This document shows, in pieces, positions 24,418 to 31,995 of a stretch of DNA of 64,000 bases. A model generated the notes under the pieces. The model had not been told where the DNA came from and did not search any database. It saw nothing but the letters and a program-made list of their open reading frames with translations. This stretch comes from Iamia sp035765045. GTDB taxonomy: Bacteria; Actinomycetota; Acidimicrobiia; Acidimicrobiales; Iamiaceae. Numbering within the stretch: the stretch's first letter is position 1; every line of letters begins with the position of its first letter. Where the stretch lies: the NCBI GenBank assembly GCA_035765045.1, contig DASTYI010000099.1:62001-126000 (forward strand), read 5' to 3'. Made by a program: the position numbers and the translations under genes.

Positions 24418-25428
24418 TCACGCGTCGATCGACCGGCAGTCCCGCACCTCGAGGCCGTTGGGCGCGAAGCCCTCCCACCCCGGGTCGCCGAGGGCGCCGG
24501 GGACGTAGACCTCGGCGATCTCGTCCCGGTCGCCGCCCTCCAGCGCCACCAGCCGCAGGCCGTGGCCCTCGGCCCGCTGCTCGGCCAGGTCGACGACCTG
24601 CCGCCAGCCGGCGGGGTCGATGGCGGCCTCGGCGTCGACGCGACCGAGGTCGTCCGCCGTCGCCTCCCACTCGTCGCGCAGGCGGCGGACGGCGGCGATC
24701 GTGTCGTCGTCGTAATCGATCTCCTCGTCGGTGACGACGGCCGCCAGGACGGCCAGGCTCTCCTCCTGGTCGGCCCGGTAGCCCTCGGCCCGGCGCCGGG
24801 TGACGATGGTGGCGCAGGCCGTCGCCGCCTCGGCCACGAAGTCGGCGTGGTCGGCCGGGACCCCGGCCCGGGGCGAGGCGATGACCTCGCAGTCACGACC
24901 GGTCAGCCCCAGCGCCTCCAGGGCCCCGGCGGCATCGGCGCCGGCGTCGGATCCACCGATCTCGACGTCCTCGGCCGCGGCGGCGACGTCGGGGGCGGTG
25001 GCGATCGCCAGGCGCTCGTCGAGCCGCTCGAGCTCGGCGTCGATCAGCCCGAGGACCTCCTCCCAGGCGCCGGCGTCGTCGACCTCGGCGCCGGCCAGCC
25101 GCTCGCGGTCTGCGGCCAGCACGTCCCGCCAGGCCTCGATGGCGTCCGCCGCGGCGGCGACCTCGTCGTCGCCGGGGGGCTCGGTCCGCGCCCACAGCAC
25201 GACGTCGAGGGCGGCGTCCGAGCCGGCCCTGGCCACGTCGGCGTCACGCTCGTTGAGGACGGCGGTGCAGCGCTCGGCCGGCGGGGCCGGCAGGCCCTCG
25301 GAGGTCGCCGGCGGGTCGAGCCCGACGACCGGGTCGTCCTCGCCACCACCGTCGCGGCAGGCCACCAGCCCGGTCGTGAGCGCCAGGGCGAGGGCGACGA
25401 GGCGGACGGGACGGCGTGCGGGGGCCAC
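24418..25428 (-). CDS. secreted lipoprotein of unknown function
   Basis: 336 residues from GTG 25428. Lipobox LTTGLVAC at about residue 24, then a short linker. The rest is helical and very rich in Ala, Asp and Glu, with paired cysteines (ERCTAVLNERDADVARAG, TGRDCEVIA, ATACATIV, VRDCRSI). The repeated C-x-A-V-L / C-x-x-I pattern suggests an internal duplication of a helical domain. I do not recognise a family. It lies upstream of the ALDH operon on the same strand but is separated from it by the KstR-like box. Confidence 0.7.
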   Translation of the reverse strand: MAPARRPVRLVALALALTTGLVACRDGGGEDDPVVGLDPPATSEGLPAPPAERCTAVLNERDADVARAGSDAALDVVLWARTEPPGDDEVAAAADAIEAWRDVLAADRERLAGAEVDDAGAWEEVLGLIDAELERLDERLAIATAPDVAAAAEDVEIGGSDAGADAAGALEALGLTGRDCEVIASPRAGVPADHADFVAEAATACATIVTRRRAEGYRADQEESLAVLAAVVTDEEIDYDDDTIAAVRRLRDEWEATADDLGRVDAEAAIDPAGWRQVVDLAEQRAEGHGLRLVALEGGDRDEIAEVYVPGALGDPGWEGFAPNGLEVRDCRSIDA

Positions 25429-25478
25429 GGTCCGGAGGGTACGCGCCCCCGGCCCCCGGGAAACCGGGGCCCGGCACC

Positions 25479-25530
25479 CGAACCGGTGTCACCAGGCGCA
25501 GCGATCGCCGCACCTGGTGACACCGGTTCG
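25479..25530. repeat. hairpin with CGAACCGGTGTCACCAGG arms plus GTTCGCCGTG decamers
   Basis: Two perfect 18-base arms separated by 16 bases. Directly after it (25526-25555) a GTTCGCCGTG decamer is repeated three times, the third diverging at the end. Intergenic, upstream of the lipoprotein gene at 25428. Confidence 0.8.
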
Positions 25531-25558
25531 CCGTGGTTCGCCGTGGTTCGCCGTCGGT

Positions 25559-25718
25559 CTAGGCCGTGTCCTGCGAACCGGGTCCGGGCCAAACCAGCGA
25601 CCCTGAGCGGGGTCCTCGCCCGTTGAGGGTCGCAGTTCCTGGCCGCCGAGGAGGAGGCGGCGACGCGCCCTGCCTCAAGGTGCCTGGCACCTTGAGGCGA
25701 TCGCAGGGCACGTTCTAG
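25559..25718. mobile_element. 160-bp MITE-like element, copy 1
   Basis: Begins CTAGGCCGTGTCCTGCGA and ends TCGCAGGGCACGTTCTAG, so its ends are imperfect inverted repeats bounded by CTAG. It contains an inner GCGACCCTGA/GAGGGTCGC stem and a 29-bp core palindrome (25671-25699). It carries no gene. The terminal CTAG supplies the TAG stop of the F420 oxidoreductase at 25715. More than 90 percent identical by eye to copy 2 at 28881, in the same orientation. Confidence 0.8.
25671..25699. repeat. 29-bp core palindrome, CGCCTCAA-arm type (inside MITE copy 1)
   Basis: Core GGTGCCTGGCACC with arms TGCCTCAA / TTGAGGCG; the first base departs from the usual C. Confidence 0.85.
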
Positions 25719-26845
25719 GTGCCGACCTGCTCGCGGCGGAGGCGGGTGGTGCGGTGCTCGGGGTCGGTGTCGAAGCGGGGGATGACCTCGCGGCCGAACA
25801 GCTCGGTGGCCTCGATCACGACCTCGATCGGGGTCTCCTGGCTGAGCATCCCGAAGGTCATCTGGTCGGCGCCGACGTCCTCGAAGCGCTGCACGACCTT
25901 GGCGACCTCGTCGGGGTCGCCGATGGCCCACTCCCCCATCTTGACGGCGATGTCGACCTCCTCCTGCGTGTAGGGCGGGAAGAGCTCGGGCCACACCGGC
26001 GTGCCCGGGGGCTTCGGGAAGGTGTCGAGGTACCGGAACAGCAGGCTCTTGTGGTAGTGGCCCCGGGCGTCGCGGAGGTACTCGCGGGCCCTCCTGCCGT
26101 CCTCCAGGCAGAGCATCGAGGAGGTCACCATCACGTTGTCGTTGACGTAGCCGCCCACCGGCTCGGCGTTGACGATCTCCTTCTTGTACGTCTCGATCAG
26201 CGGGGCCAGCTGGTCCGACGTGCCGGTGGTGAAGCAGAGGACCCCGAGGCCGAGCTGGGCCGCCTTGGCGAAGGTGGGGGGCGAGCCCGCCGCCACCCAC
26301 AGCGGGGGGTGCGGCCTGGTGATCGGCTTGGGCAGGACGTTGCGCTCGGGGACGGTGAAGAACTGGCCGTCGAAGGCCGGGTAGGTGCCCGGCTTCCACA
26401 TCTCGACCAGCTGGGGCAGGACCTCGTCGAACATGGCCTTGGTGAGGTCGGGGTCGGTGATGCCGAAGCCCTGCTGCTCGGTGGTCGAGCTGCCCCGGCC
26501 CATGCCCAGCTCGAAGCGGCCGCCGCTGAGGTGGTCGAGCATGGCGACCTTCTCGGCGGTGCGGAACGGGTGGTTCACCGGCGGGGTGATGTTGAAGATG
26601 CCCGAGCCGATGTGGATGCGCTCGGTCGCCGCCGCGCACCAGCCGAGGAAGGCCTCGTTGGCCGAGAGGTGGGAGTACTCCTCGAGGAAGTGGTGCTCGG
26701 TGGCCCACAGGTACTTGAAGCCGGAGCGGTCGGCGGCCTTGACCCACTCGAGCTCTTCGCGGAGCCGGATGTGCTCGGCCGCGTCCCCGTGCTCGTCGAC
26801 CATCGAGGCCGGCACGTACATCCCGTTGAAGATCCCGAACTCCAT
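25715..26845 (-). CDS. F420-type LLM-class oxidoreductase
   Basis: 376 residues. Starts MEFGIFNGMYVP. WVKAADRSGFKYLWATEHHF, ATERIHIGSGIFNITPPVNHPFRTAEKVAMLDHLSGGRFELGMGRGSS and PPLWVAAGSPPTFAKAAQLGLG are luciferase-like-fold motifs. The length and the ELFGREVIPRFD C-terminus match bacterial-luciferase-like flavin/F420 enzymes found with fatty-acid or steroid genes. A KstR-like box lies 10 bp upstream, shared with the divergent sulfotransferase operon. Its stop codon is the terminal CTAG of a repeat element, so its native C-terminus may have been altered. Confidence 0.88.
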   Translation of the reverse strand: MEFGIFNGMYVPASMVDEHGDAAEHIRLREELEWVKAADRSGFKYLWATEHHFLEEYSHLSANEAFLGWCAAATERIHIGSGIFNITPPVNHPFRTAEKVAMLDHLSGGRFELGMGRGSSTTEQQGFGITDPDLTKAMFDEVLPQLVEMWKPGTYPAFDGQFFTVPERNVLPKPITRPHPPLWVAAGSPPTFAKAAQLGLGVLCFTTGTSDQLAPLIETYKKEIVNAEPVGGYVNDNVMVTSSMLCLEDGRRAREYLRDARGHYHKSLLFRYLDTFPKPPGTPVWPELFPPYTQEEVDIAVKMGEWAIGDPDEVAKVVQRFEDVGADQMTFGMLSQETPIEVVIEATELFGREVIPRFDTDPEHRTTRLRREQVGT

Positions 26846-26855
26846 GGCGCCGGAC

Positions 26856-26869
26856 TGTAACGCGTTCTA
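26856..26869. promoter_or_regulatory. KstR-like operator between divergent units
   Basis: TGTAACGCGTTCTA, the same 14-mer as at 24382, followed by G. Ten bases upstream of the F420 oxidoreductase start (26845) and 27 bases upstream of the sulfotransferase start (26897), so one site can control both directions. Confidence 0.78.
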
Positions 26870-26896
26870 GTTCTGCGGCTCGTCTACCCTCGCCCC

Positions 26897-27778
26897 GTGC
26901 GGCGCTACGGGTCGGAGCGCAACGAGCGGTGGGAGGGCTTCGCCCACCGACCCGGCGACGTCGTGGTCAGCACGCGCTCGAAGTGCGGCACCACGTGGGT
27001 GCAGATGATCTGCCTCCTGCTCGTCCACGGGCCGAACCTCCCCGCCCCGCTCTCCGAGCTGTCGCCCTGGCTCGACTGGGACGTCGAGCCCCTCGACGCC
27101 GTCCGGGCCCGCCTCGCCGCCCAGCGCCACCGGCGGGTCCTCAAGACCCACACCCCGCTCGACGGGCTCCCGCTCCACCCCGACGTCACCTACGTGGTCG
27201 TCGGCCGGCACCCGCTCGACGTCGCCGTCTCGCTCCACCACCACGTCGCCAACATCGACCAGGTCCGGAGCGCCGAGCTGCGGGGGCGACCGGTGGCGGC
27301 GCCGGTCGAGATCATGCTCACCGAGTGGCTCGACCGCTGGATCGACGGCGGGGCCGCCGTCCTCGACGACCTCGACACCCTGGCCGGGAACGTCCACCAC
27401 GTCGCCGACGCCCGGCGCCGGCGCGCCGACGGCCTCGACGTCGTCCTCCTCCACTACGACGAGCTGGCCGCCGACCGGGAGGGGCGGATGCGGGCCCTGG
27501 CTGCCCACCTGGGGATCGCCGTCCCCGAGGCGGACTGGCCCGCCCTGGTGGCGGCGGCCGGCTTCGACGCCATGCGCGCCGACCCGTCGGCCACCGTGCC
27601 CGACCGGCTCGGCGTGCTCCGCGACCACGGCGCCTTCTTCCGCTCCGGCCGCTCGGGCGAGGGCGTCGCCGCCTGCACCCCGGCGCAGCTCGCCCGCTAC
27701 CGGGACCGCATGGCCACGCTGGCCCCACCCGACCTCGTCGCCTGGCTCCACGACCCCGCCTACCCTCTCGCCCCGTGA
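26897..27778 (+). CDS. PAPS-dependent sulfotransferase
   Basis: 293 residues from GTG 26897. TRSKCGTTWVQMI is the 5'-phosphosulfate-binding loop of cytosolic sulfotransferases. RVLKTHTPLDGLPLHPDVTYVVVGRHPLDVAVSLHHH has the catalytic-His neighbourhood and the 3'-phosphate-binding R..D..S motif. It would transfer sulfate from PAPS to a hydroxyl or amine of a small lipid or steroid-like acceptor. Its stop overlaps the acyl-CoA dehydrogenase start by 4 bp. Sulfating and dehydrogenating enzymes in one KstR-type unit is unusual. Confidence 0.85.
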   Translation: MRRYGSERNERWEGFAHRPGDVVVSTRSKCGTTWVQMICLLLVHGPNLPAPLSELSPWLDWDVEPLDAVRARLAAQRHRRVLKTHTPLDGLPLHPDVTYVVVGRHPLDVAVSLHHHVANIDQVRSAELRGRPVAAPVEIMLTEWLDRWIDGGAAVLDDLDTLAGNVHHVADARRRRADGLDVVLLHYDELAADREGRMRALAAHLGIAVPEADWPALVAAAGFDAMRADPSATVPDRLGVLRDHGAFFRSGRSGEGVAACTPAQLARYRDRMATLAPPDLVAWLHDPAYPLAP

Positions 27779-28884
27779 CCGACCTGGACACGTTCCGCGC
27801 CTCCGCCGCCGCCTTCATCGCCGGGGCCCAGGAGGACGGGGTGGCGTGCCGGGCCTTCGGGGCCATCCTCCCGCCCGACCTCCACGAGCGGGCCCGGCGC
27901 TGGCAGCGCCACGTGGCCGAGCACGGCTTCGCCGCCCTGCACTGGCCGGTCGAGGCCGGTGGCCGGGGCCTGACCCGGGCCCACACCGGTGTCTGGGCCG
28001 AGGAGTGCGCCCGGGCCGAGGTCCAGCCGTACCTCAACCTCCAGGGGATCGTCCTGGCCGGCGAGGCCATCCTCCGCCACGGCACGCCCGCACAGCAGAC
28101 GGCGCTCCTGCCCCCGACGGCGCGCGGCGAGATCCTCTGGTGCCAGCTCTTCTCCGAGCCGGGCGCCGGGTCCGACCTGGCCTCGCTGGCCTGCTCGGCG
28201 GTCGGCTCGCCCGACGACGGGTTCCGGATCACCGGGCAGAAGACGTGGTGCTCGAACGGCCAGCTGGCCGAGATGGGCATCCTGCTGGCCCGCACCGGCG
28301 GGCCCGGCCACAAGGGGATCTCCTTCTTCCTGCTCGACATGGCCCTCCCCGGCATCGAGGTCCGCCCGCTCCGGCAGATGACCGGCGACGCCGAGTTCAC
28401 CGAGGTCTTCCTCGACGCCGTGCCCGTCCCCGGCGACGCCCTGCTCGGCCCGCTCCACGGCGGCTGGGGCGTCGCCATGGGCGTGCTCGGCGACGAGCGG
28501 GGGTCGAGCGACGCCTCCGGCCTGATCAGCCTCGACCGCCGCCTGGCCCGGCTGGCCGCCCTGGCCGATCGCTCCGGGGCCGGGGTCGAGCGCGACCGGC
28601 TGGCCGACGTCCTGGTGCGGGGCCACGCCCTCCGCTCGATGCTCGTCGCCTCGGGCGGCGGCCCCGGGGCCGGCTCGGCTGCCAAGCTCCTACGCACCGA
28701 GCTCGAGCTCGACGCCGCCGGCCTCGCCGTCGACCTCGCCGGCCCCACCGGGATGCTGGCCGGCGGCCCCACCGACGGCTTCCTCTACTCCCCCGGCATG
28801 AAGATCGCCGGCGGCTCCAGCGAGATCCAGCGCAACATCATCGGCGAGCGCGTCCTCGGCCTCCCGAGGGAGCCCCGGCCCTAG
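27775..28884 (+). CDS. acyl-CoA dehydrogenase family protein
   Basis: 369 residues from GTG 27775. LFSEPGAGSDLASLACSA and KTWCSNGQLAEMGILLARTG are the FAD/acyl-CoA binding strands; KGISFFLLDM, GDAEFTEVFLDAVPVPGDALLG and the C-terminal GMKIAGGSSEIQRNIIGERVLGLP close the fold. Slightly short, as in the FadE subunits of steroid degradation that form alpha2-beta2 complexes. No second FadE gene lies next to it. The TAG stop is provided by the first CTAG of MITE copy 2. Role: alpha,beta-desaturation of a CoA ester. Confidence 0.9.
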   Translation: MTDLDTFRASAAAFIAGAQEDGVACRAFGAILPPDLHERARRWQRHVAEHGFAALHWPVEAGGRGLTRAHTGVWAEECARAEVQPYLNLQGIVLAGEAILRHGTPAQQTALLPPTARGEILWCQLFSEPGAGSDLASLACSAVGSPDDGFRITGQKTWCSNGQLAEMGILLARTGGPGHKGISFFLLDMALPGIEVRPLRQMTGDAEFTEVFLDAVPVPGDALLGPLHGGWGVAMGVLGDERGSSDASGLISLDRRLARLAALADRSGAGVERDRLADVLVRGHALRSMLVASGGGPGAGSAAKLLRTELELDAAGLAVDLAGPTGMLAGGPTDGFLYSPGMKIAGGSSEIQRNIIGERVLGLPREPRP

Positions 28885-29040
28885 GCCGTGTCCTGCGAAC
28901 CGGGTCCGGGCCGGATCAGCGACCCTGAGCGGGGTCCTCGCCCGTTGAGGGTCGCAGCTTCCTGGCCGCCGAGGAGGAGGTGGCGACGTCCCCGCCTCAA
29001 GGTGCCTGGCACCTTGAGGCGATCGCAGGACACGCCCTAG
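28881..29040. mobile_element. 160-bp MITE-like element, copy 2
   Basis: Same size and orientation as copy 1. The ends CTAGGCCGTGTCCTGCGA and TCGCAGGACACGCCCTAG are inverted repeats matching at 17 of 18 positions. The left CTAG holds the stop of the acyl-CoA dehydrogenase and the right CTAG the stop of the PIN-domain gene. Non-coding. With copy 1 it brackets the F420 oxidoreductase-sulfotransferase-FadE module. Confidence 0.85.
28993..29021. repeat. 29-bp core palindrome, CGCCTCAA-arm type (inside MITE copy 2)
   Basis: Perfect palindrome: arms CGCCTCAA / TTGAGGCG around GGTGCCTGGCACC. Confidence 0.9.
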
Positions 29041-29441
29041 AGCCGGATGATCCGGGCCGTCGTCCCGGCGGTGACGGTGGCGATGTCGTCGGGATCGCTG
29101 GTGATCACGACCACCCGGTCCTCGCCGGCGCCGTGGGCGATGGCCCCGATGTGGGCGTCGGCCGGCGACACCCCGTGCTCGGCCCGCAGCCGGGCGGCGA
29201 CGTCGGTCGACCGTCGGTCGAGGTGGTGGTCCCCGATGCCCAGCCGGTTGATCGCCGCCCACCGGGGCGCCGTCCGGTCCCACCCCGCCTCCACCCGCAC
29301 CGTCGACGGCACGACGGCGACGTCCGTGCCGACCCGCCGAGCGAGGTCGAAGTCGATGAGCGAGGCCAGCCGCTGCTGCTTGTTCGACCACCGAGTGGCG
29401 AGCACGTGCACGGCTTCTGCGTCGAGGATGGTGACAGCCAT
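29037..29441 (-). CDS. PIN-domain (VapC-like) toxin
   Basis: 134 residues. VTILDAEAVHVLA gives the first acidic residue, SPADAHIGAIAHGAGEDRVVVITSDPDDIATVT the third and fourth acidic positions of a PIN ribonuclease site. VapC-type toxins cleave tRNA or rRNA. The ATG shares its A with the TGA of the upstream gene, as usual for antitoxin-toxin pairs. The last codons and stop abut the repeat element. Confidence 0.8.
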   Translation of the reverse strand: MAVTILDAEAVHVLATRWSNKQQRLASLIDFDLARRVGTDVAVVPSTVRVEAGWDRTAPRWAAINRLGIGDHHLDRRSTDVAARLRAEHGVSPADAHIGAIAHGAGEDRVVVITSDPDDIATVTAGTTARIIRL

Positions 29442-29860
29442 CAGGCCACCGCGGCTTCGTCGGAGCCCGATGCCGAGGCCCGGGCCGCCAGCACCCCCTT
29501 GACCCAGGCGAGGACGTCCTCGGGGTGGGCGTCCTCGCCGAGATCGGCGATCGCCTTGTCGATCAGGTCGGGGTGGTGCAGCGCCGGGTGGTCGTCGAGC
29601 TCGGCGCCGGCCATGGCCACCTGGGCCAGGGTGGGCCGGGCCTCCGGGTACATCTCGTAGTACTCCTCCAGGGCGGCGCGGGCGGCCACCTTGTCGGTGT
29701 ACTGCTCCTTCTCGGTGGCGAGGGCGACGAGGCGCTCGCGCAGGCCGTCGACGATCAGCTCGGTCAGCGACCGGGCCATGCCGCTCTCGACCGCGGCGCG
29801 GGCGGCGCGCTGGAGCTCCTCGGGGAGCCGGACGGAGGTGGCGACGGTCTGTCCGCTCAT
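29441..29860 (-). CDS. VapB-like antitoxin
   Basis: 139 residues. The N-terminus VATSVRLPEELQRAARAAVESGMARSLTELIVDGLRERL is a ribbon-helix-helix DNA-binding domain. The following ~85 residues (KEQYTDKVAARAALEEYYEMYPEARPTLAQ...) are acidic and helical, expected to wrap the toxin. It is longer than typical VapB proteins (70-90 residues). It probably autoregulates the pair; the 45-bp gap to the amidohydrolase end holds no obvious site, so the promoter lies upstream of 29860 within that gap. Confidence 0.78.
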   Translation of the reverse strand: MSGQTVATSVRLPEELQRAARAAVESGMARSLTELIVDGLRERLVALATEKEQYTDKVAARAALEEYYEMYPEARPTLAQVAMAGAELDDHPALHHPDLIDKAIADLGEDAHPEDVLAWVKGVLAARASASGSDEAAVA

Positions 29861-29905
29861 GCCCCGAACCGTACCACGGTTCGTACTACACCTGCTGGGG
29901 GTGGC

Positions 29906-31105
29906 TCAGGGGGCGAAGGGGAGCTGGAGCATCTCGATGGCGTTGCCGCGGACCAGCTTGCGGACGACATCGGTGGGGAGGTTGCCCATCAGCTTCTCGC
30001 CCACCTCGCGGCTCTTGGGCCAGGTCGAGTCGGAGTGCGGGTAGTCGGTCTCGAAGCAGATGTTGTCGATGCCGCACTTCTCGATGTTCTCGAGGCCGTA
30101 GACGTCGTCGAAGAAGCAGCCGTAGATCTGGCGGTAGTAGTAGGTCGAGGGCGGGTCCGGGACCTTGTCGCCGAAGCCGCCCCACGCCCGGTTCTCCTCC
30201 CAGACGTTGTCGGCCCGCTCGAGGATGTAGGGGATCCAGCCGATCTGACCCTCGGAGTAGGCGAGCTTGAGGTCGGGGAAGCGGGGCAGCCAGCCCGAGA
30301 ACAGCCAGTCGGTCATCGAGCTCATGGCGTTGCCGAAGGTGAGCGTCGAGCCGACCGCGGCGGGGGCGTCGGCCGAGGTCGAGGGCATCTTCGACGACGA
30401 GCCGATGTGCATGTTGATGACGGTGCCGGTCTCGGCGCAGGCCCGGAAGAAGGGCTCCCAGTAGTCGCCGTGGATCGACGGCAGGCCGAGGTAGGGCGGG
30501 ATCTCGCTGAAGCACACGGCCCGGACGCCCCGCTCGGCGTTGCGGTGGACCTCGGCGGCGGCGAGCTCCGCGTCCCACAGGTGGGTGATCGTCAGCGGGA
30601 TGAGGCGGCCGCCCGAGTCGCCGCACCACTCCTCGACCATCCAGTCGTTGTAGGCCTTGACGCAGAGGTCGGCGAGCTCCTTGTCCGAGGCCTCCATGAA
30701 GGTCTGGCCGCAGAAGCGGGGGAACGACGGGAAGCACATCTGGGCCTCGGTCCAGTTGGCGTCCATGTCCTCGAGCCGGGCCTTGGGGTCCCAGCAGCCC
30801 TTGCGCATCTCCTCGTAGGTGATGCCGGTGACCTTGACCTCGTCGCGGTCGAAGCCGACGGCGGCCGAGAGACGGGTCTGCGGCACCCGCTTGTCCTCGT
30901 AGAGCCACCAGTCGCACAGCTCGCCCTCGTCGGACGGCTCGTAGCTGAAGACGCCGCCGACGAACTGCATCTTCCCCCGCTCCTGGATGACGCGGGGCCC
31001 GATGTCGGCGTACTTCGACGGCAGACGGTCCTGCCACACCGTGGCGTGCTCGATGACGTGGTCGTCGACCGAGATGATCTTCGGGAAGTCGTCGGCGTGA
31101 GCCAT
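29906..31105 (-). CDS. amidohydrolase-2 family metal-dependent hydrolase (paralog A)
   Basis: 399 residues. ISVDDHVIEHATVWQDRLP opens the TIM barrel (D-x-H replaces the H-x-H of classical members); VINMHIGSSS, LAYSEGQIGWIPYILERAD and ICFETDYPHSDSTWP contain the later metal and catalytic His/Asp residues. The ACMSD-like Amidohydro_2 family includes decarboxylases and C-C hydrolases. It is a close paralog of the protein at 42199 (shared FPRFCGQTF, CVKAYNDWMVEEWCGDSGG, LWDAELAAAEV, CFSEIP/VP stretches). Both promoters carry the same operator. Confidence 0.88.
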   Translation of the reverse strand: MAHADDFPKIISVDDHVIEHATVWQDRLPSKYADIGPRVIQERGKMQFVGGVFSYEPSDEGELCDWWLYEDKRVPQTRLSAAVGFDRDEVKVTGITYEEMRKGCWDPKARLEDMDANWTEAQMCFPSFPRFCGQTFMEASDKELADLCVKAYNDWMVEEWCGDSGGRLIPLTITHLWDAELAAAEVHRNAERGVRAVCFSEIPPYLGLPSIHGDYWEPFFRACAETGTVINMHIGSSSKMPSTSADAPAAVGSTLTFGNAMSSMTDWLFSGWLPRFPDLKLAYSEGQIGWIPYILERADNVWEENRAWGGFGDKVPDPPSTYYYRQIYGCFFDDVYGLENIEKCGIDNICFETDYPHSDSTWPKSREVGEKLMGNLPTDVVRKLVRGNAIEMLQLPFAP

Positions 31106-31124
31106 GTTCTGAGGGTACTCCTGT

Positions 31125-31143
31125 TTCTGACGGGTCGTCAGGT
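31125..31143. promoter_or_regulatory. CTGACG-type operator upstream of amidohydrolase A
   Basis: TTCTGACGGGTCGTCAGGT, 20-38 bp before the ATG at 31105, in the 52-bp gap between two same-strand genes. It differs from the consensus only at the first base. Confidence 0.75.
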
Positions 31144-31157
31144 CTGCGGTGGGCGCG

Positions 31158-31952
31158 CTACCGGAGCTGGTCGGCGTAGGTGTCGGTGCCGGGGATCGTG
31201 CCCTTGAACGGGCCGTGGAAGGCGACGGTGCCGAGGCCGGCGGCGGCCAGCCCGGCCGGCACCGCCCCCCACGTCGCTCCCCAGGACGTGGTGACGTCGT
31301 CGTCGACGAAGGCCAGCAGCAGGGTGCGGTCCGGCGTGCGCTCGGCGGGCACGTCGCTGGGGGCGTCGGTCGGCATCGGCACCGGGTCGAAGACGGCGGT
31401 GACCTCGTGGCCGGGGGCGTTGACCTCCCACCAGGTGGCGATGTCGGCCGAGGTGACCCCCTCGGCCCGGTCGACCACGGTCATCACCAGCGAGGCCGCC
31501 CGCCGGTCGAGGGCCAGCTCGACGGGGACGCCGTCCTCCCGCCCCGGCACCTCGGCGGCGAACCGGTACATCACGGTGTGGACGTGGTCCCGGTGCGGGA
31601 ACATCCGGTCCTCGTCGATCAGGTGCTTGACCTGGCGAGTGCCCCACTCCATCCACTCGCCGAACTTGCCGGCGACGATCCAGTAGAGCGACAGGTAGGA
31701 GCCGGCGAGGGGGTCGGGCGTGACCGTGCTGTCGGGGGCCCGCAGGTCCTTGAGGTCGCGGGTGGCGACGAAGCGGGCGCCGCTGATCGTCCACGCCCCG
31801 AGCATGCAGCCGGCGTAGAAGTGGTCCCGCTCGTACCAGCGGTTGTAGGCCACCTCGTGGCCCTCGTGCGGCTCGACCAGGGTGACGAGGGCGCCGCCCA
31901 GCTCGACCGGCCGGCCCCGGCGGCTCTTGCCCGTGCCCACCTCTTGCGTCAT
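31158..31952 (-). CDS. conserved protein with EthD-like alpha/beta-barrel features
   Basis: 264 residues. VTLVEPHEGHEVAYNRWYERDHFYAGCMLGAWTISGARFVATRDL resembles a ferredoxin-like dimeric alpha/beta-barrel strand-helix unit as in EthD or DABB proteins; a second half-domain from about residue 150 (PVELALDRRAASLVMTVVDRAEG...WWEVNAPGHEVTAVFDPVPMP) may be a repeat of it. No catalytic motif stands out. A KstR-like box at 31981 lies 29 bp upstream. Likely an accessory enzyme of the catabolic region. Confidence 0.6.
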   Translation of the reverse strand: MTQEVGTGKSRRGRPVELGGALVTLVEPHEGHEVAYNRWYERDHFYAGCMLGAWTISGARFVATRDLKDLRAPDSTVTPDPLAGSYLSLYWIVAGKFGEWMEWGTRQVKHLIDEDRMFPHRDHVHTVMYRFAAEVPGREDGVPVELALDRRAASLVMTVVDRAEGVTSADIATWWEVNAPGHEVTAVFDPVPMPTDAPSDVPAERTPDRTLLLAFVDDDVTTSWGATWGAVPAGLAAAGLGTVAFHGPFKGTIPGTDTYADQLR

Positions 31953-31980
31953 CGGTGCTCCTCGACTCGCGCGCAGAAAC

Positions 31981-31995
31981 GAGAACCTGTTCTAG
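31981..31995. promoter_or_regulatory. KstR-like operator (one deviation)
   Basis: GAGAACCTGTTCTAG. It fits TnnAACnnGTTnnA except for G in place of the first T. It overlaps the stop codon of the MFS gene and precedes the gene starting at 31952. Confidence 0.55.
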
